Assembly (NCBI GenBank): GCA_903828565.1
Contig: CAIKMQ010000013.1
Coordinates: 19,096 to 83,095 of the forward strand
From: an uncultured Leptolinea sp.
Lineage (GTDB): Bacteria; Chloroflexota; Anaerolineae; Anaerolineales; Anaerolineaceae
DNA length: 64,000 nt
Reading direction: 5' to 3'
This document shows positions 45,305 to 55,200 of the stretch, piece by piece. The translations under genes and the position numbers were made by a program. Below the pieces are notes generated by a model. It made no database searches, was not told the DNA's origin, and saw only the letters and a program-made list of their open reading frames with translations. Position 1 is the first letter of the stretch. Every line of letters starts with the position of its first letter.

Positions 45305-45910
45305 ATGACATACACCTTACCCGAACTGGGATATAGCTACAATGCACTGGAACCTGTGATCGATGCGCTGACCATGGAGATCCACCACTCAAAACACCAC
45401 GCAACTTACGTGACAAACCTGAATAATGCCCTCCAGGGAGCAGATAATCTGGCTGGGTTGGATGTTGATAAATTGATCACCCATCTGGATCAGGTGCCGG
45501 AAGGTATTCGTACAGCTGTGCGCAATAATGGCGGAGGGCATTCAAATCATACTCATTTCTGGCGATGGCTAAGCCCGGGAGGAGATAAAAAACCATCGGG
45601 TTCGCTTGTCCGTGAGATTGATGCTGCATTCGGTTCAATGGATGCCATGATGGAACAGTTCAATCAAGCTGCACTCTCACGATTTGGCTCAGGCTGGGCC
45701 TGGCTTGCACTAGATAGCACCGGAAAACTTGGCATCCTTTCAACCCCTAATCAGAATAGCCCGGTGATGGATGGGAAAAGACCCCTGTTAGGGCTGGATG
45801 TATGGGAGCACGCATATTACCTGAAATACCAGAACAGGCGGGTTGATTATGTGAAAGCTTATTGGAGTGTAGTGAATTGGAATTACGTGCAGGAACTATT
45901 CAAATCATAA
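45305..45910 (+). CDS. sodA: Superoxide dismutase, Mn/Fe type (Mn-like residues)
   Basis: The 201-aa SOD has the four metal ligands in the expected places: His in [12 protein letters not shown], His in [11 protein letters not shown], and Asp and His in [20 protein letters not shown] and the Gln in TPNQNSP resemble the manganese rather than iron form, but metal choice cannot be fixed by sequence. It detoxifies superoxide in the cytoplasm. Preceded by AAAGGA and followed by a terminator hairpin. Confidence 0.93.
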   Translation: MTYTLPELGYSYNALEPVIDALTMEIHHSKHHATYVTNLNNALQGADNLAGLDVDKLITHLDQVPEGIRTAVRNNGGGHSNHTHFWRWLSPGGDKKPSGSLVREIDAAFGSMDAMMEQFNQAALSRFGSGWAWLALDSTGKLGILSTPNQNSPVMDGKRPLLGLDVWEHAYYLKYQNRRVDYVKAYWSVVNWNYVQELFKS

Positions 45911-45925
45911 CCTGATGATTACAAA

Positions 45926-45949
45926 AGCCGGGGCAGAAATTCCCCGGCT
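45926..45949. terminator. Hairpin terminator between sodA and the CDF gene
   Basis: AGCCGGGG and CCCCGGCT form an 8-bp stem with an 8-nt loop. On the minus strand it is followed by TTTTGT, fitting the CDF gene; on the plus strand it lacks a T-run. Confidence 0.65.
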
Positions 45950-46850
45950 ATGATTCACAAGGCATATTCTGGCAAATGCGTGATTCCAGCTGAACTGTTG
46001 AATGATCTATACCAAATTCCTCATGGAGAACTTGTGAGATCGTATGCAGGATAGTATGATTTTCTGATGGATCCGGTTGGTTTAGCACAACATGAACGCT
46101 AAGGGCTACATTGCCGGAGCAGATACTCCAGATATGCAGGTCATGTACCTGAGATACTCCCGGGATGCCTGAAATCGCTTGCAGCACATTTGCTGCGTGT
46201 ATATGCCCGGGTGTCCCTTCTAAAAGGATATGGGCGGCTTCCCGCGTTACCCTGTACGATCCTGAAAGTATGATGCAGCCAATGAGGATGCTGGCTGCTG
46301 GATCCAACCAGGCCAGCCCGGTGATCCGGATCATGATGGCGGCAACAATCACACCGATAGAAGAAATCGAATCACCGAGTACGTGCAGATACGCGCTGCG
46401 AAGGTTGATATCTTTCCTGGCATGTTCAGTTTGATGTTTTTCATGCCCGAGTATGAGTGCGACAAAGATATTGGCTGTCAACCCGATCAGTGCAATGATC
46501 AACATGGTACCGCTTTTCACCTCGACCGGGTGCAGGAAGCGCTGGATGGCTTCGTAAAAGATCCCGATGCCAATCGCGAAAAGGGTAATGCCGTTGACAA
46601 GGGCTGCCAGCACTTCGAGCCGGTGGTATCCGTAGGTGTGACGATGGTCAGCCGGAAGGGTTGATAACCTGAGAGCAAGATAGCTAATACCCAGAGCGAA
46701 TACATCCAGAAAAACATGCGCAGCATCAGAGAGCAGTGCCAGGCTGCGGGTGAAAATACCACCGATCAGCTCAGCGAGGAAGATTCCTAACGTCAATATC
46801 AGCGAAAATAAGAAGCTATTTAGTAAGGATCGGTTTTGATGGTCTTTCAT
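45948..46850 (-). CDS. Cation diffusion facilitator (CzcD-like metal exporter)
   Basis: The 300-aa protein has six TM helices and a C-terminal cytoplasmic domain (about 210-295). TM2 carries DAAHVFLDVFAL and TM5 carries HVLGDSISSIGV, the two HxxxD metal sites; HTYGYHRLEVLAAL is the conserved loop. A His-rich loop (HEKHQTEH) sits between TM4 and TM5. It would export Zn2+ or a related ion in exchange for protons. It follows the ftsZ cluster terminator on the same strand. Confidence 0.92.
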   Translation of the reverse strand: MKDHQNRSLLNSFLFSLILTLGIFLAELIGGIFTRSLALLSDAAHVFLDVFALGISYLALRLSTLPADHRHTYGYHRLEVLAALVNGITLFAIGIGIFYEAIQRFLHPVEVKSGTMLIIALIGLTANIFVALILGHEKHQTEHARKDINLRSAYLHVLGDSISSIGVIVAAIMIRITGLAWLDPAASILIGCIILSGSYRVTREAAHILLEGTPGHIHAANVLQAISGIPGVSQVHDLHIWSICSGNVALSVHVVLNQPDPSENHTILHTISQVLHEEFGIDHSTVQLESRICQNMPCES

Positions 46851-46872
46851 TAGAATATTCCTACTGGTAATG

Positions 46873-47133
46873 TTAACATAAAAAACCTCCGGGTATACGG
46901 AGGTATATAAGCGAACGAAACATTATAATTTTAAGAAGAAGCATGATCAGTAAGGTCAATCCGGTAGTGATCCAAAACAGAATGATAATGACAAGCCAAA
47001 GAAGGTCCCTGTAAAGATGTACCTTCCCGATCAACTCAACCAGGGCTTGTACGAAAGGAGACCGTGTGAGGATCTCAACGATCGCTCCCCAGATGTTCGC
47101 CTCCACCTTCCCGATCTTTCTTTGGATATTCAT
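46873..47133 (-). CDS. Small membrane protein at end of the ftsZ operon
   Basis: The 86-aa protein has a short amphipathic N-terminal half and two TM segments (about residues 45-78; LLWLVIIILFWITTGLTLLIMLLLKIIMF). It begins 7 nt after the stop of the preceding small gene but has no clear ribosome site. Its last ten codons are formed by the operon's terminator hairpin, so the C-terminus may be fortuitous. No family recognised. Confidence 0.55.
   Translation of the reverse strand: MNIQRKIGKVEANIWGAIVEILTRSPFVQALVELIGKVHLYRDLLWLVIIILFWITTGLTLLIMLLLKIIMFRSLIYLRIPGGFLC
46878..46904 (-). terminator. Terminator of the ftsZ operon
   Basis: On the minus strand ACCTCCG-TATACC-CGGAGGT forms a 7-bp stem followed by TTTTTTATG. 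It overlaps the last codons of the 86-aa ORF. Confidence 0.8.
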
Positions 47134-47140
47134 GGCAGTT

Positions 47141-47362
47141 TTACTTTGAAGATGACATCTTCACAATCTTTCCGGTTTCACTGACAACAACCCGGACGAT
47201 CCGTTGAATGACAGTACCATTAGAAGCCTTACCGCTACCGCGGTAAATGAGAAGTGAATTTGCTCCACTTCCCACGGCCTGAACAGATGGCCTCGCATTA
47301 ACTACTTCCGGATATTTCGTATAGACTTGTCGGCTTACTTTCTCGATCAAATCAGCATCCAT
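47141..47362 (-). CDS. Small conserved-looking protein after ftsZ
   Basis: The 73-aa soluble protein has no TM segment: DLIEKVSRQVYTKYPEVVN, then NSLLIYRGSG and VIQRIVRVVVSETGKIVKMS, suggesting a small alpha-beta fold. Its ATG overlaps the ftsZ stop (TAATG), so it is almost certainly co-translated with FtsZ. I cannot name a family. Confidence 0.75.
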   Translation of the reverse strand: MDADLIEKVSRQVYTKYPEVVNARPSVQAVGSGANSLLIYRGSGKASNGTVIQRIVRVVVSETGKIVKMSSSK

Positions 47363-48546
47363 TATCCACCTCGGGTGTAATTACCATTCTCTTTTCTACG
47401 GCGCAGGAAAGCGGGCAGATCTACATCAGAAGGCATATCGGGAGTCAGAAAACGTTGCCCAACCCCTGAATCCTCATCTGAAAGGATGATTGTCTGAGGT
47501 TCGATCGGGGTATCCTGGATTGGTTCATTCTGGCGGGCTCGCGAAATGGAGAAGGGGGTCTCGTCAACCGCCGTTCCACCTAGGCCGGTGATCACAAGAA
47601 TAACCTCTGTCCGATCAAAGAAACGGTCATCCGTCATAAATCCGGGGATGATCTCACCGTGATTGCCTGTCAGTTCTTGCAGGTAGGACATGGCATCGGT
47701 GATCTCATGGAAGTTCATATCCGGTCCACAAGTAAAATTTGCTATGATCCCCCTGGCAGATTCAAGATTCACTTCATCCAGCAGCGGGTGATGCAATGCC
47801 TGGTCAATTGCTTTCCGGGCTTTATTTTGGCCTTCTCCCTGCCCCATGGATAGCAGGGAGCCACCACCCAGGAGCATGGTTTTGCGAATATGGGCAAAAT
47901 CCACATTGATCAACCCGGGCATAGTGATCAGTTCTGCAATGCCTTGCACGCCCTGACGGAGAACATCATCCGCTAGCCTGAAAGCCATTTCCATCGGCAA
48001 ATCCGGGGGAGCGACTTGCAGCAATTTATCATTCGGGACACTGATCAGAGTATCTGAATACTGACGTAATTTTATTATTCCCTCAGCAGAGTTGTTCTGT
48101 CGTTTTCCCATTTCAAAGGCGAAAGGAGTAGAAACAATACTGATCGTGACTGCTCCCAGGGCTCGCGCGATCTTAGCCGTGACATGAATTGCCCCGGTTC
48201 CGGTACCACCCCCCATACCGGCGGTAAGAAAGACCATATCTGCGCCTTCCAGAACCTGGGCGATCTCGCGCGCTGATTCCTCTGCGGCTGCTTCACCTAC
48301 CCGGGGATTACCGCCGGAGCCCAACCCGCGGGTGGACTTAGGGCCGAGCTGGATCTGAGTAGGCGCATGGCAGTTGACCAGTGCCTGGTGATCAGTATTG
48401 GCGCCGATAAAATCAACGCCGGGTATCCCCAGTTCCATCATGCGATTGATCGCATTGCATCCGCCGCCACCGAGGCCAATGACTTTCAACGATGGTTGGC
48501 GGGCATAGATAGGAGTGTGCTTGGTGCGGGTGTAATTACTGATCAT
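47362..48546 (-). CDS. ftsZ: Divergent FtsZ with His in the T7 loop
   Basis: The 394-aa tubulin-like GTPase has the GTP-binding [13 protein letters not shown] and [17 protein letters not shown] (residues 108-124), PNDKLL, and an FtsZ-like C-terminus ([13 protein letters not shown]). The T7 loop reads [11 protein letters not shown]: the first Asp (D216) is kept but the second, which in E. coli FtsZ activates water for GTP hydrolysis, is His219. Other conserved spots also drift ([24 protein letters not shown]). It may be a specialised or second FtsZ. Ribosome site GAGAGGTG. It lies 4 nt after a TIM-barrel-like gene; no ftsA or ftsQ is near. Confidence 0.93.
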   Translation of the reverse strand: MISNYTRTKHTPIYARQPSLKVIGLGGGGCNAINRMMELGIPGVDFIGANTDHQALVNCHAPTQIQLGPKSTRGLGSGGNPRVGEAAAEESAREIAQVLEGADMVFLTAGMGGGTGTGAIHVTAKIARALGAVTISIVSTPFAFEMGKRQNNSAEGIIKLRQYSDTLISVPNDKLLQVAPPDLPMEMAFRLADDVLRQGVQGIAELITMPGLINVDFAHIRKTMLLGGGSLLSMGQGEGQNKARKAIDQALHHPLLDEVNLESARGIIANFTCGPDMNFHEITDAMSYLQELTGNHGEIIPGFMTDDRFFDRTEVILVITGLGGTAVDETPFSISRARQNEPIQDTPIEPQTIILSDEDSGVGQRFLTPDMPSDVDLPAFLRRRKENGNYTRGG

Positions 48547-48550
48547 CGGG

Positions 48551-49855
48551 TCACCTCTCTGCTAATTGTGATGCAATTGTGATGCCATCGCCGGATATTC
48601 GATCAACCTGACACCCGGCATCGAAGAGTGGTTTTAGTGTTTCTTCGGAGAAAGCCTGCGGACCACCAACAACGGTTACCCGGACTGCCAGCGCAGCTTC
48701 CGATATAGAGAAACCGATCGTTGGTTGATATTTCTTTACAAAAGGACGGATCACATCAAGGTGCCACTCCGACACTCCCCATTCATAGAATGGTAGTAGA
48801 AGGTAGTGCCGCAATGGATGACCTGTTGATATAGCCGCATCTGTTCTAGGCATATCCACAGTTTTACGCGAGGTCAGCCAGCGCAAGACGCCTTTTTGGT
48901 GTTCATTGGCTTGCTGAGATGCGGAATAAAATGCTTTTGAAATGGAATTATCATCGGTACCTGGCACAAGGTGAAAAATGCACGCCATGATATTTTCAGG
49001 AACCGGCGGCAACTTATTTTCGACAGTTCCGGGAAGATTGACATCTTCACCATTCAATAGTTGAAATACAGGGATGTATTCTTTCAGCCTGGTAGAGCTA
49101 ATGGTAATCGCCCCGGCATGCACGAGCATCATGGGAAACACACGGTTCATTACAGCTTTGGATACTGCGTTGTACCAGTCAAAAATATAGAAGCCTAGAT
49201 GATCCTCATCCCTGGTGGATTTCTGATAGGGGCGCGCCCCCGGCCATCTTTCGGGTCCACCGGCACCCCATTTCAAGCCCTTGCTTGAAAACTCTGCCAC
49301 AGCAGTGAGCAGGAGATTATCCAGAAGCGCTGTCTGGTTTCTACGCTGGAGAGATTCCAGAGCAGCTTTGAGGAAACTTGTGTCCCAGTAGTCTCCCCCC
49401 GGTTGTAGCGGAGAAAACACCGGATGCAAGCCACACTCAATGGCAAGATTGGCAAGGGGTATGAAACGGTCCAGAAATCTTTCTACGAGATCTCCCTGAG
49501 CCCAGGCAGCAGCCGGCCAGGAGGATTTCACGTTTGGGCGGTCGTAGAGAATGATGTAATGAACACCCCATTTTGCATACTGGTCAAATAGCAATTTGAG
49601 ATCTGCCAGCGGCGGCATTGCCCCCAACTTTGGGGAAATATGGAGAACCGGTTCGATCTTGTGTTCCACCAGGGAATGGATAAAAGTTTCCGGGATCGCA
49701 CGACTGACGGGAGCGGTGAGAATAACCCAGCTGGAATTGAAACTCTCCATTTCAGGCAACCAAGTAGTAAGATCAGCTTCACGGTAATGAGTGGTATCTT
49801 CAAAATAATGAAAGCCGATGCGGGTATTTGCTGGAGGGAAAGTTTGAGCGCTCAT
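48551..49855 (-). CDS. Uncharacterised TIM-barrel-like protein upstream of ftsZ
   Basis: The 434-aa soluble protein has no signal peptide. Successive segments look like beta-alpha barrel units (RIGFHYFED, SWVILTAPVSRAIPETFIHSL, IEPVLHISPK, WGVHYIILYDRPN, HPVFSPLQPGGDYWDT), reminiscent of glycoside-hydrolase or sugar-epimerase barrels. Residues about 370-434 (FVKKYQPTIGFSISEAALAVRVTVVGG) look like a small receptor-like domain. It ends 4 nt before ftsZ. I cannot assign a family or activity. Confidence 0.7.
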   Translation of the reverse strand: MSAQTFPPANTRIGFHYFEDTTHYREADLTTWLPEMESFNSSWVILTAPVSRAIPETFIHSLVEHKIEPVLHISPKLGAMPPLADLKLLFDQYAKWGVHYIILYDRPNVKSSWPAAAWAQGDLVERFLDRFIPLANLAIECGLHPVFSPLQPGGDYWDTSFLKAALESLQRRNQTALLDNLLLTAVAEFSSKGLKWGAGGPERWPGARPYQKSTRDEDHLGFYIFDWYNAVSKAVMNRVFPMMLVHAGAITISSTRLKEYIPVFQLLNGEDVNLPGTVENKLPPVPENIMACIFHLVPGTDDNSISKAFYSASQQANEHQKGVLRWLTSRKTVDMPRTDAAISTGHPLRHYLLLPFYEWGVSEWHLDVIRPFVKKYQPTIGFSISEAALAVRVTVVGGPQAFSEETLKPLFDAGCQVDRISGDGITIASQLAER

Positions 49856-49925
49856 ATGTTCCTCAGAGGATTTCGATTGACAATTTGATGCAAGTTATTT
49901 GCCAGAGACTGGATCCTGCTTCTGC

Positions 49926-49931
49926 TATAAT
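49926..49931 (+). promoter_or_regulatory. -10 box of the epimerase-like gene, leaderless geometry
   Basis: TATAAT lies exactly 7 nt before ATG 49939, with no ribosome site between. A TTGACA is seen at 49877 but is too far to be its -35. Confidence 0.55.
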
Positions 49932-49938
49932 TGCGGGC

Positions 49939-50877
49939 ATGATATTGATCACCGGTTCAACCGGTTTTGTGGGGCAGGTATTAGCCAGCCAGCTGATAAG
50001 ACAGGGCAATCAACTGAGATTATTGATCCTGCCATCTTCATATACACCACGGGTTCCAAAAAGCCTACCCATGGATGTTGTGATTGCCAGCCTCAATGAT
50101 ATGGCTGGGATCAGAGCTGCCATGAATGGGGTGGACACGGTCATACACCTCGTAGGTGGAGAAAACCGGGGCAGCAAGACCGATCTATTGCGGGTAGATG
50201 CAGAATCTGCCCGGGTAATCAGCCAGGCAGCCCGCGAAACAGGGGTGAAACAATTCATTTACCTGAGCCATCTTGGAGCGGACAGGGCTTCAGCATACCC
50301 GGTGATGAAAACGAAAGGGCTAGCTGAAAGCCATATCCGGGCAAGTGGGGTTCCATACACCATTATTCGGTCTGGCATGATCTACGGACCCTCCGATCAT
50401 TTGACTACTGGACTGAGCCGATTATTAAAGGTGATCCCATTCATATTTTTATTGCCGGGGGATGGTAATTCTCTCCTTCAACCGATCTGGGTGGAAGACC
50501 TGGTAGCCTGCCTGATATCCTGTATTGGGGAAAAGGATAGAATGGATCGTATACTGGAAATTGGGGGGGACCAATACCTGAGCATTACTGAGATAACCCG
50601 GTATATTCAGCATCAAATCAATTCCCACCAGCGGCTTGTTTTTGTTCACCCGGCAATTTTACGTCTAGCAACAGTCTTTCTGGAACATGCCTTTCCGAAA
50701 TTCCCCGTCTCCACATTTTGGCTGGATTATCTTGCCGTGGATAGAACCTGTGCGATCGATTCATTACCTGTTGGTTTTGGTATTTTACCGGTCAGATTTT
50801 CTGAAAGGATCAGCTATTTGCGTGGGGTGAATACACCATCGCTTCTTCAGCTATTCATGAATCGTAATGGGAAATAA
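49939..50877 (+). CDS. NAD(P)-binding epimerase-like protein (complex I NDUFA9-type SDR)
   Basis: The 312-aa atypical short-chain dehydrogenase has the Rossmann entry MILITGSTGFVGQVLASQL, then VDTVIHLVGGENRG and FIYLSHLGADRASAYPVMKTKGLAESHIR, the pattern of NDUFA9-like/sugar-epimerase proteins. It probably binds NAD(P)H; substrate unknown. The ATG at 49939 is chosen because the protein starts at the Rossmann strand. The ORF-track's extra 37 residues run through the -10 box. The GH57 gene overlaps its last codons. Confidence 0.88.
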   Translation: MILITGSTGFVGQVLASQLIRQGNQLRLLILPSSYTPRVPKSLPMDVVIASLNDMAGIRAAMNGVDTVIHLVGGENRGSKTDLLRVDAESARVISQAARETGVKQFIYLSHLGADRASAYPVMKTKGLAESHIRASGVPYTIIRSGMIYGPSDHLTTGLSRLLKVIPFIFLLPGDGNSLLQPIWVEDLVACLISCIGEKDRMDRILEIGGDQYLSITEITRYIQHQINSHQRLVFVHPAILRLATVFLEHAFPKFPVSTFWLDYLAVDRTCAIDSLPVGFGILPVRFSERISYLRGVNTPSLLQLFMNRNGK

Positions 50878-52294
50878 GCAGTTTTTTATTCACGGCCATT
50901 TTTACCAACCTCCACGGGAAGATGCTATTACAGGTTTGATACCAGGTGAACCTGGTGCTGCCCCTTATAAAAATTGGAATGAACGTATCCACGACGAGTG
51001 TTATCGGCCAAACGCAAGTATTGGTAACTTTTCACGCATCAGTTTTAATATTGGCCCCACATTATTGGATTGGATGCAGGGGCATGATAAACTTACCTAC
51101 CAGGCGATCATCGACCAGGAAAATGCCATTTATGCCAGATATGGTGTTGGTAATGGGATGGCTCAGCCATATAACCATACCATTCTCCCTCTGGCATCTA
51201 CTCGCGATAAAATAATCCAGATCAAATGGGGCATTGCGGATTTTATCCACCATTTCGGACATCAACCACTTGGGATGTGGCTACCTGAAACAGCGGTGGA
51301 TGAGGAAACTTTATCTATTCTTGTGGATCATGGTATTCAATTTACCATTCTGGCACCCTGGCAGGTGAGATCAGATACAAAGGATGAAGGAATTTATATA
51401 TTAAACCTTCAGGGGAATAGGCAAATGCATGCATTTGTTTACGACCGCGGATTGAGCACACGACTAAGCTTTGATCCCAGCGCTACGGTCAATGCGGATC
51501 AGTTCATCCGCGATCACCTGGAGCTGTCCGTTGAGGCTCAATCAAGGGTTCTTTGCGCAGCGTCTGATGGGGAGTTGTACGGCCATCATCAACCTTTCCG
51601 CGAAATGTTTCTGGCTCACCTGATCGATCGAATACCAGTATTAACAGATCTATCCGTTTCTTTTCCCGCAAAAATCCTGAGGGAAGCAGAAGAAGCTTCA
51701 CTTGCTGAATTGGTTCCAGATACATCCTGGAGCTGTCATCACGGAATTTCCCGTTGGAAAGAAGAGTGTGCCTGTACACCGGGTGCGATATGGAAAGCCC
51801 CTTTGAGATCCGCGCTGGATAGTATTGCTGATCAGGTTGATGTGATTTTCGAAAGGGTTCTGGTGGATAAAGGCATTGATCCTTTTTATGCCAGAAATGA
51901 ATTTATCAGAGTTTTACTTGGCGAAACCAGTATTGATGATTTTCTCGCATACGAATGCAAATGCCAGGACGAAGATACCATGATGGTACAGGCTCTGCTG
52001 AAAGCCCAGGTAGCCCGGCAAAAAATGTATACATCCTGTGGTTTCTTCTTTGATGAGTTAAGCCGGATCGAACCCAGAAACAATATCGGTTACGCCGCAC
52101 AGGCGATCGCCTGGACAGAGTTTGTGACCGGAGAGCAGCTGATGCCAGATGCCTGGCAATTATTATCAGAGATCAAAAGTCAGAGGTTTGCCATCAATGG
52201 GTGCACGATATTCACGGATTTCTATCGGAATGCCGTGATCGACTTGCAGGCTTATGCAATTTCGCTGGGAGCTCCTCCGGCTGGAGAAGTTTGA
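50867..52294 (+). CDS. GH57-family glycoside hydrolase
   Basis: The 475-aa protein matches GH57 alpha-glucan enzymes: region 1 HGHFYQPPREDA, the catalytic Glu region WLPETAVDEETLS, the conserved ILAPWQV, and the catalytic Asp region CAASDGELYGHHQPFREM. It lacks a signal peptide, so it is cytoplasmic, probably in glycogen or maltodextrin metabolism. It is shorter than the DUF3536-bearing members of this branch. It overlaps the epimerase gene by 11 nt at the start, and the GH13 gene on the opposite strand by 83 nt at the end. Confidence 0.9.
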   Translation: MGNKQFFIHGHFYQPPREDAITGLIPGEPGAAPYKNWNERIHDECYRPNASIGNFSRISFNIGPTLLDWMQGHDKLTYQAIIDQENAIYARYGVGNGMAQPYNHTILPLASTRDKIIQIKWGIADFIHHFGHQPLGMWLPETAVDEETLSILVDHGIQFTILAPWQVRSDTKDEGIYILNLQGNRQMHAFVYDRGLSTRLSFDPSATVNADQFIRDHLELSVEAQSRVLCAASDGELYGHHQPFREMFLAHLIDRIPVLTDLSVSFPAKILREAEEASLAELVPDTSWSCHHGISRWKEECACTPGAIWKAPLRSALDSIADQVDVIFERVLVDKGIDPFYARNEFIRVLLGETSIDDFLAYECKCQDEDTMMVQALLKAQVARQKMYTSCGFFFDELSRIEPRNNIGYAAQAIAWTEFVTGEQLMPDAWQLLSEIKSQRFAINGCTIFTDFYRNAVIDLQAYAISLGAPPAGEV

Positions 52295-55200
52295 GCATTT
52301 CTAGTACCTGGCAATGGCTATTTTTATATGCAGCTTGAAGCTGAAGAACAAGTAAAGAAGTCCTTTGCGCGATCTCCAATTTCAAACATACATCGACCCT
52401 TTGTTCTGTTAGGAACGATAATTGTAAACATAGCGGTAGAACCGTCAGCCAGCTTTCCATGGCTTCTTGGTTGAACCAGAGGGTTTCTTCTGCCTGGTTG
52501 AATCCAAGCGCTTTACAGAGGTGTGGATTTTCAGTTACCATTTTGAAAAAGGATGCGGGGGCAGCTGTCAGATCTGCTAATTGAGCCGGCGTGGTGAAGA
52601 ACCAGAAAGCCATCTTCAGTGCGTTCTGGTCTTTCTGGAAAAGCGAGGTGACCATCCAATCCTCGAAGTAATCCGCGAGGATAGTGATTGGTGAGTTTGT
52701 TGTCTTTTGAATGCTACCTGCAAGATAGCGCAACCATAAAGCAGGAATGATTCCTTCAGTAGAATTCAGATCGAATTGATTGGCGATTTTCCAGCCGGCA
52801 GAACCACGTGGAAGTATTCGGGCAAAGCGGAGAAAATCTGCCAGGGATGCCAGCGATCTTTCCAGATCACTCGCGAAGTCTACCCCAGAATGATTTTCGG
52901 GATGTAGTTTATGAAAATGCCGGGCGAACCCCTCGAGATTTTCACGGTTGTTCTGGATGAATTGATCAATTTCCAAATATCCAGATCGGATGGATTGATT
53001 AAATTGGTCCAGGACATCTGGTTCCATGAGGGAGGATAATGCCAGGAATAAATCATGAATGTGGATTTTTCGTAATTCTTGATTGAGATCTGTTACTCCC
53101 CGACCCGACAATGTTCTGCATAATTCGCCGTAATGTGTCTCCGCGGTGTCTGCTACTTCGTAGAAATCTCGAAATACCCGGTGTCCATAAGCTGACAATT
53201 CAAAGTACAACCCATCCCGTGCTACCTGTTCCGAGTCAAGGATGTATGTCAATCCCGTGGCAAATTCCTGAAAGATCAGGTAATGCCAGGGAAGACCGGA
53301 GCAGCCAAGCGTATGCGCGATCGCTTCAGTCTGCAGCTGTGATGAACCACTTTGTTTATCCAGGTAAGCGGCGCTAACCTTGATCCAACCTTTTACATTT
53401 TGATATTTATTGTGATAAAGAACAAGTGATCTGCGTCCGTATAGATTGTTGGTATATGCGATCACATCCTCATTGACAGACCCGGATTGGGTGAAAAAAT
53501 CAAACAGGCGAAAATTCTCTGCGCCAGAAAAATTTGCGCGTTGGCGCAGCAGGGGGAAAATGATCTTGCGGTGATGGTTGACCAATCCTTCATTGACCTG
53601 TTCCTCCAGGTATGCCCGGCGATATTCCATGCCGTATTTCTCGCCATAGCCTTCTATTTGCCCGTGGCCGAACATCGGTAACCCGGGCAGGGTTGCCAGA
53701 ACCGTGCAAACCCCGAAGTATTTATCTCCATTCCCAAATTGCTCCACCGCGGTTTTTTCATCGGGATTGTTCATGAAATTTACATAGCGTTTGAGTATTT
53801 CCGGATCGAACTCTAAAGTATTCTTGATCAATTTGCGGAAATTCGCATTATCCTCATTACGCAGCATGTGCATGAAAGCACTGTTGTACACCCGGTGCAT
53901 TCCCAGGGTACGGACAAAGTAACCTTCCATCAGCCAGAAAGCTTCAGCCAGCAGCAGAGTGTCGGGTATCTCCCTGGCAACGCGATCGACCACTTCACGC
54001 CAGAATTCCTCGGGGATGAGTCGATCAAATTCTGTTCTTGTCAGGCTGTGCTCTGAACGGCTGGGGATTGCCCCGCCTGTACCCGGTTCTGGAAACCACA
54101 AGCGCTGAATATGCTTCTTTGCCAGCGTCATGGCTGCATCAAAGCGTATAATCGGTGTCCGCCGGGCAACATCCAATATGATCTGGATAATGGCTTCACG
54201 CACGTCTGATTTCAGGTAATTAAGCTGAGCGGTATCATTCCACGGCATGACTGTACCGTCATTTCCGTGGTAGATATACTGGGTATCCCCGGTGTGAAAA
54301 TCCACCCTTTTGAAAACGACGGCGGCATCCGTGCGGGAATAATAATGATCTTCCAGGAAGATACCTATCGCCGGGTCTGGAGACAGGTTCTCCCCATTGA
54401 AAGTGTAAGATGGATAAGGGCTGTAATCCAGGGATAGAAATTTGTCTGGCTGGTATAAAACCCAGTCCGATTCGATCCCAAAATGGTTGGGGACCATATC
54501 ACTGGCCATGCGGATACCTCTTTGCCAGGCACGGTCACGTAAATTGTTGAAGGCCGCTTCACCACCCAGGTCACTGGCTATCTGATAAGAATGGATGGAG
54601 TAAGCCGACGCCACAGCCTCTGGATTTCCGCAAAGTTTCTTTATTCGTTCGGATGCCTTACTCCGCTCCCACAAACCGATCAACCAAAGCCCAGTAAAAC
54701 CAGCACCTGAAAGAAAATCAAGCTCCTCATCGGGGATCTCATCCAGATGAGCGATCGGGCGGCCATATTTCTTTGAAAGCTGGTAAAGCCAGACATAAGA
54801 ATTCTTGGCCATCATCACCACACTGGGCATCCAATCCAGGTCCGGTGAGAATCTCTCCAATTCAGGTAAATTTCCCTCTATACTGTTTCGATAATCCGGG
54901 ATATCGATTGGTCCGGGGCCATGAGTACCATCATGGAAGGTTTTTGCTTCTTCTTGCAGTAGATCCATGCTGCTGAGTAGTTTGCTCATCAGGCTACCGA
55001 GATACTGACCCCAGTTATTACGAATATACTCAAGCTGGCCGTAGATGGAATTGGGTGAAACTGATATCGGTTTTAATAAGAGGGAGATCAAGTCTTTTTT
55101 ATCAGAGCCGAAACCAGGTTCATTGATGAAAAACTCACGGATGAGATTGATGACTTTCACATACAGATCGGCAGCGGAAAGCTGGTTTTCGTTGAACAAC

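Noticed and set aside
47360-47370. DnaA-box-like TTATCCACC near ftsZ
   Set aside because: A single site made up of the ftsZ stop and its last codon region; no cluster or origin features.
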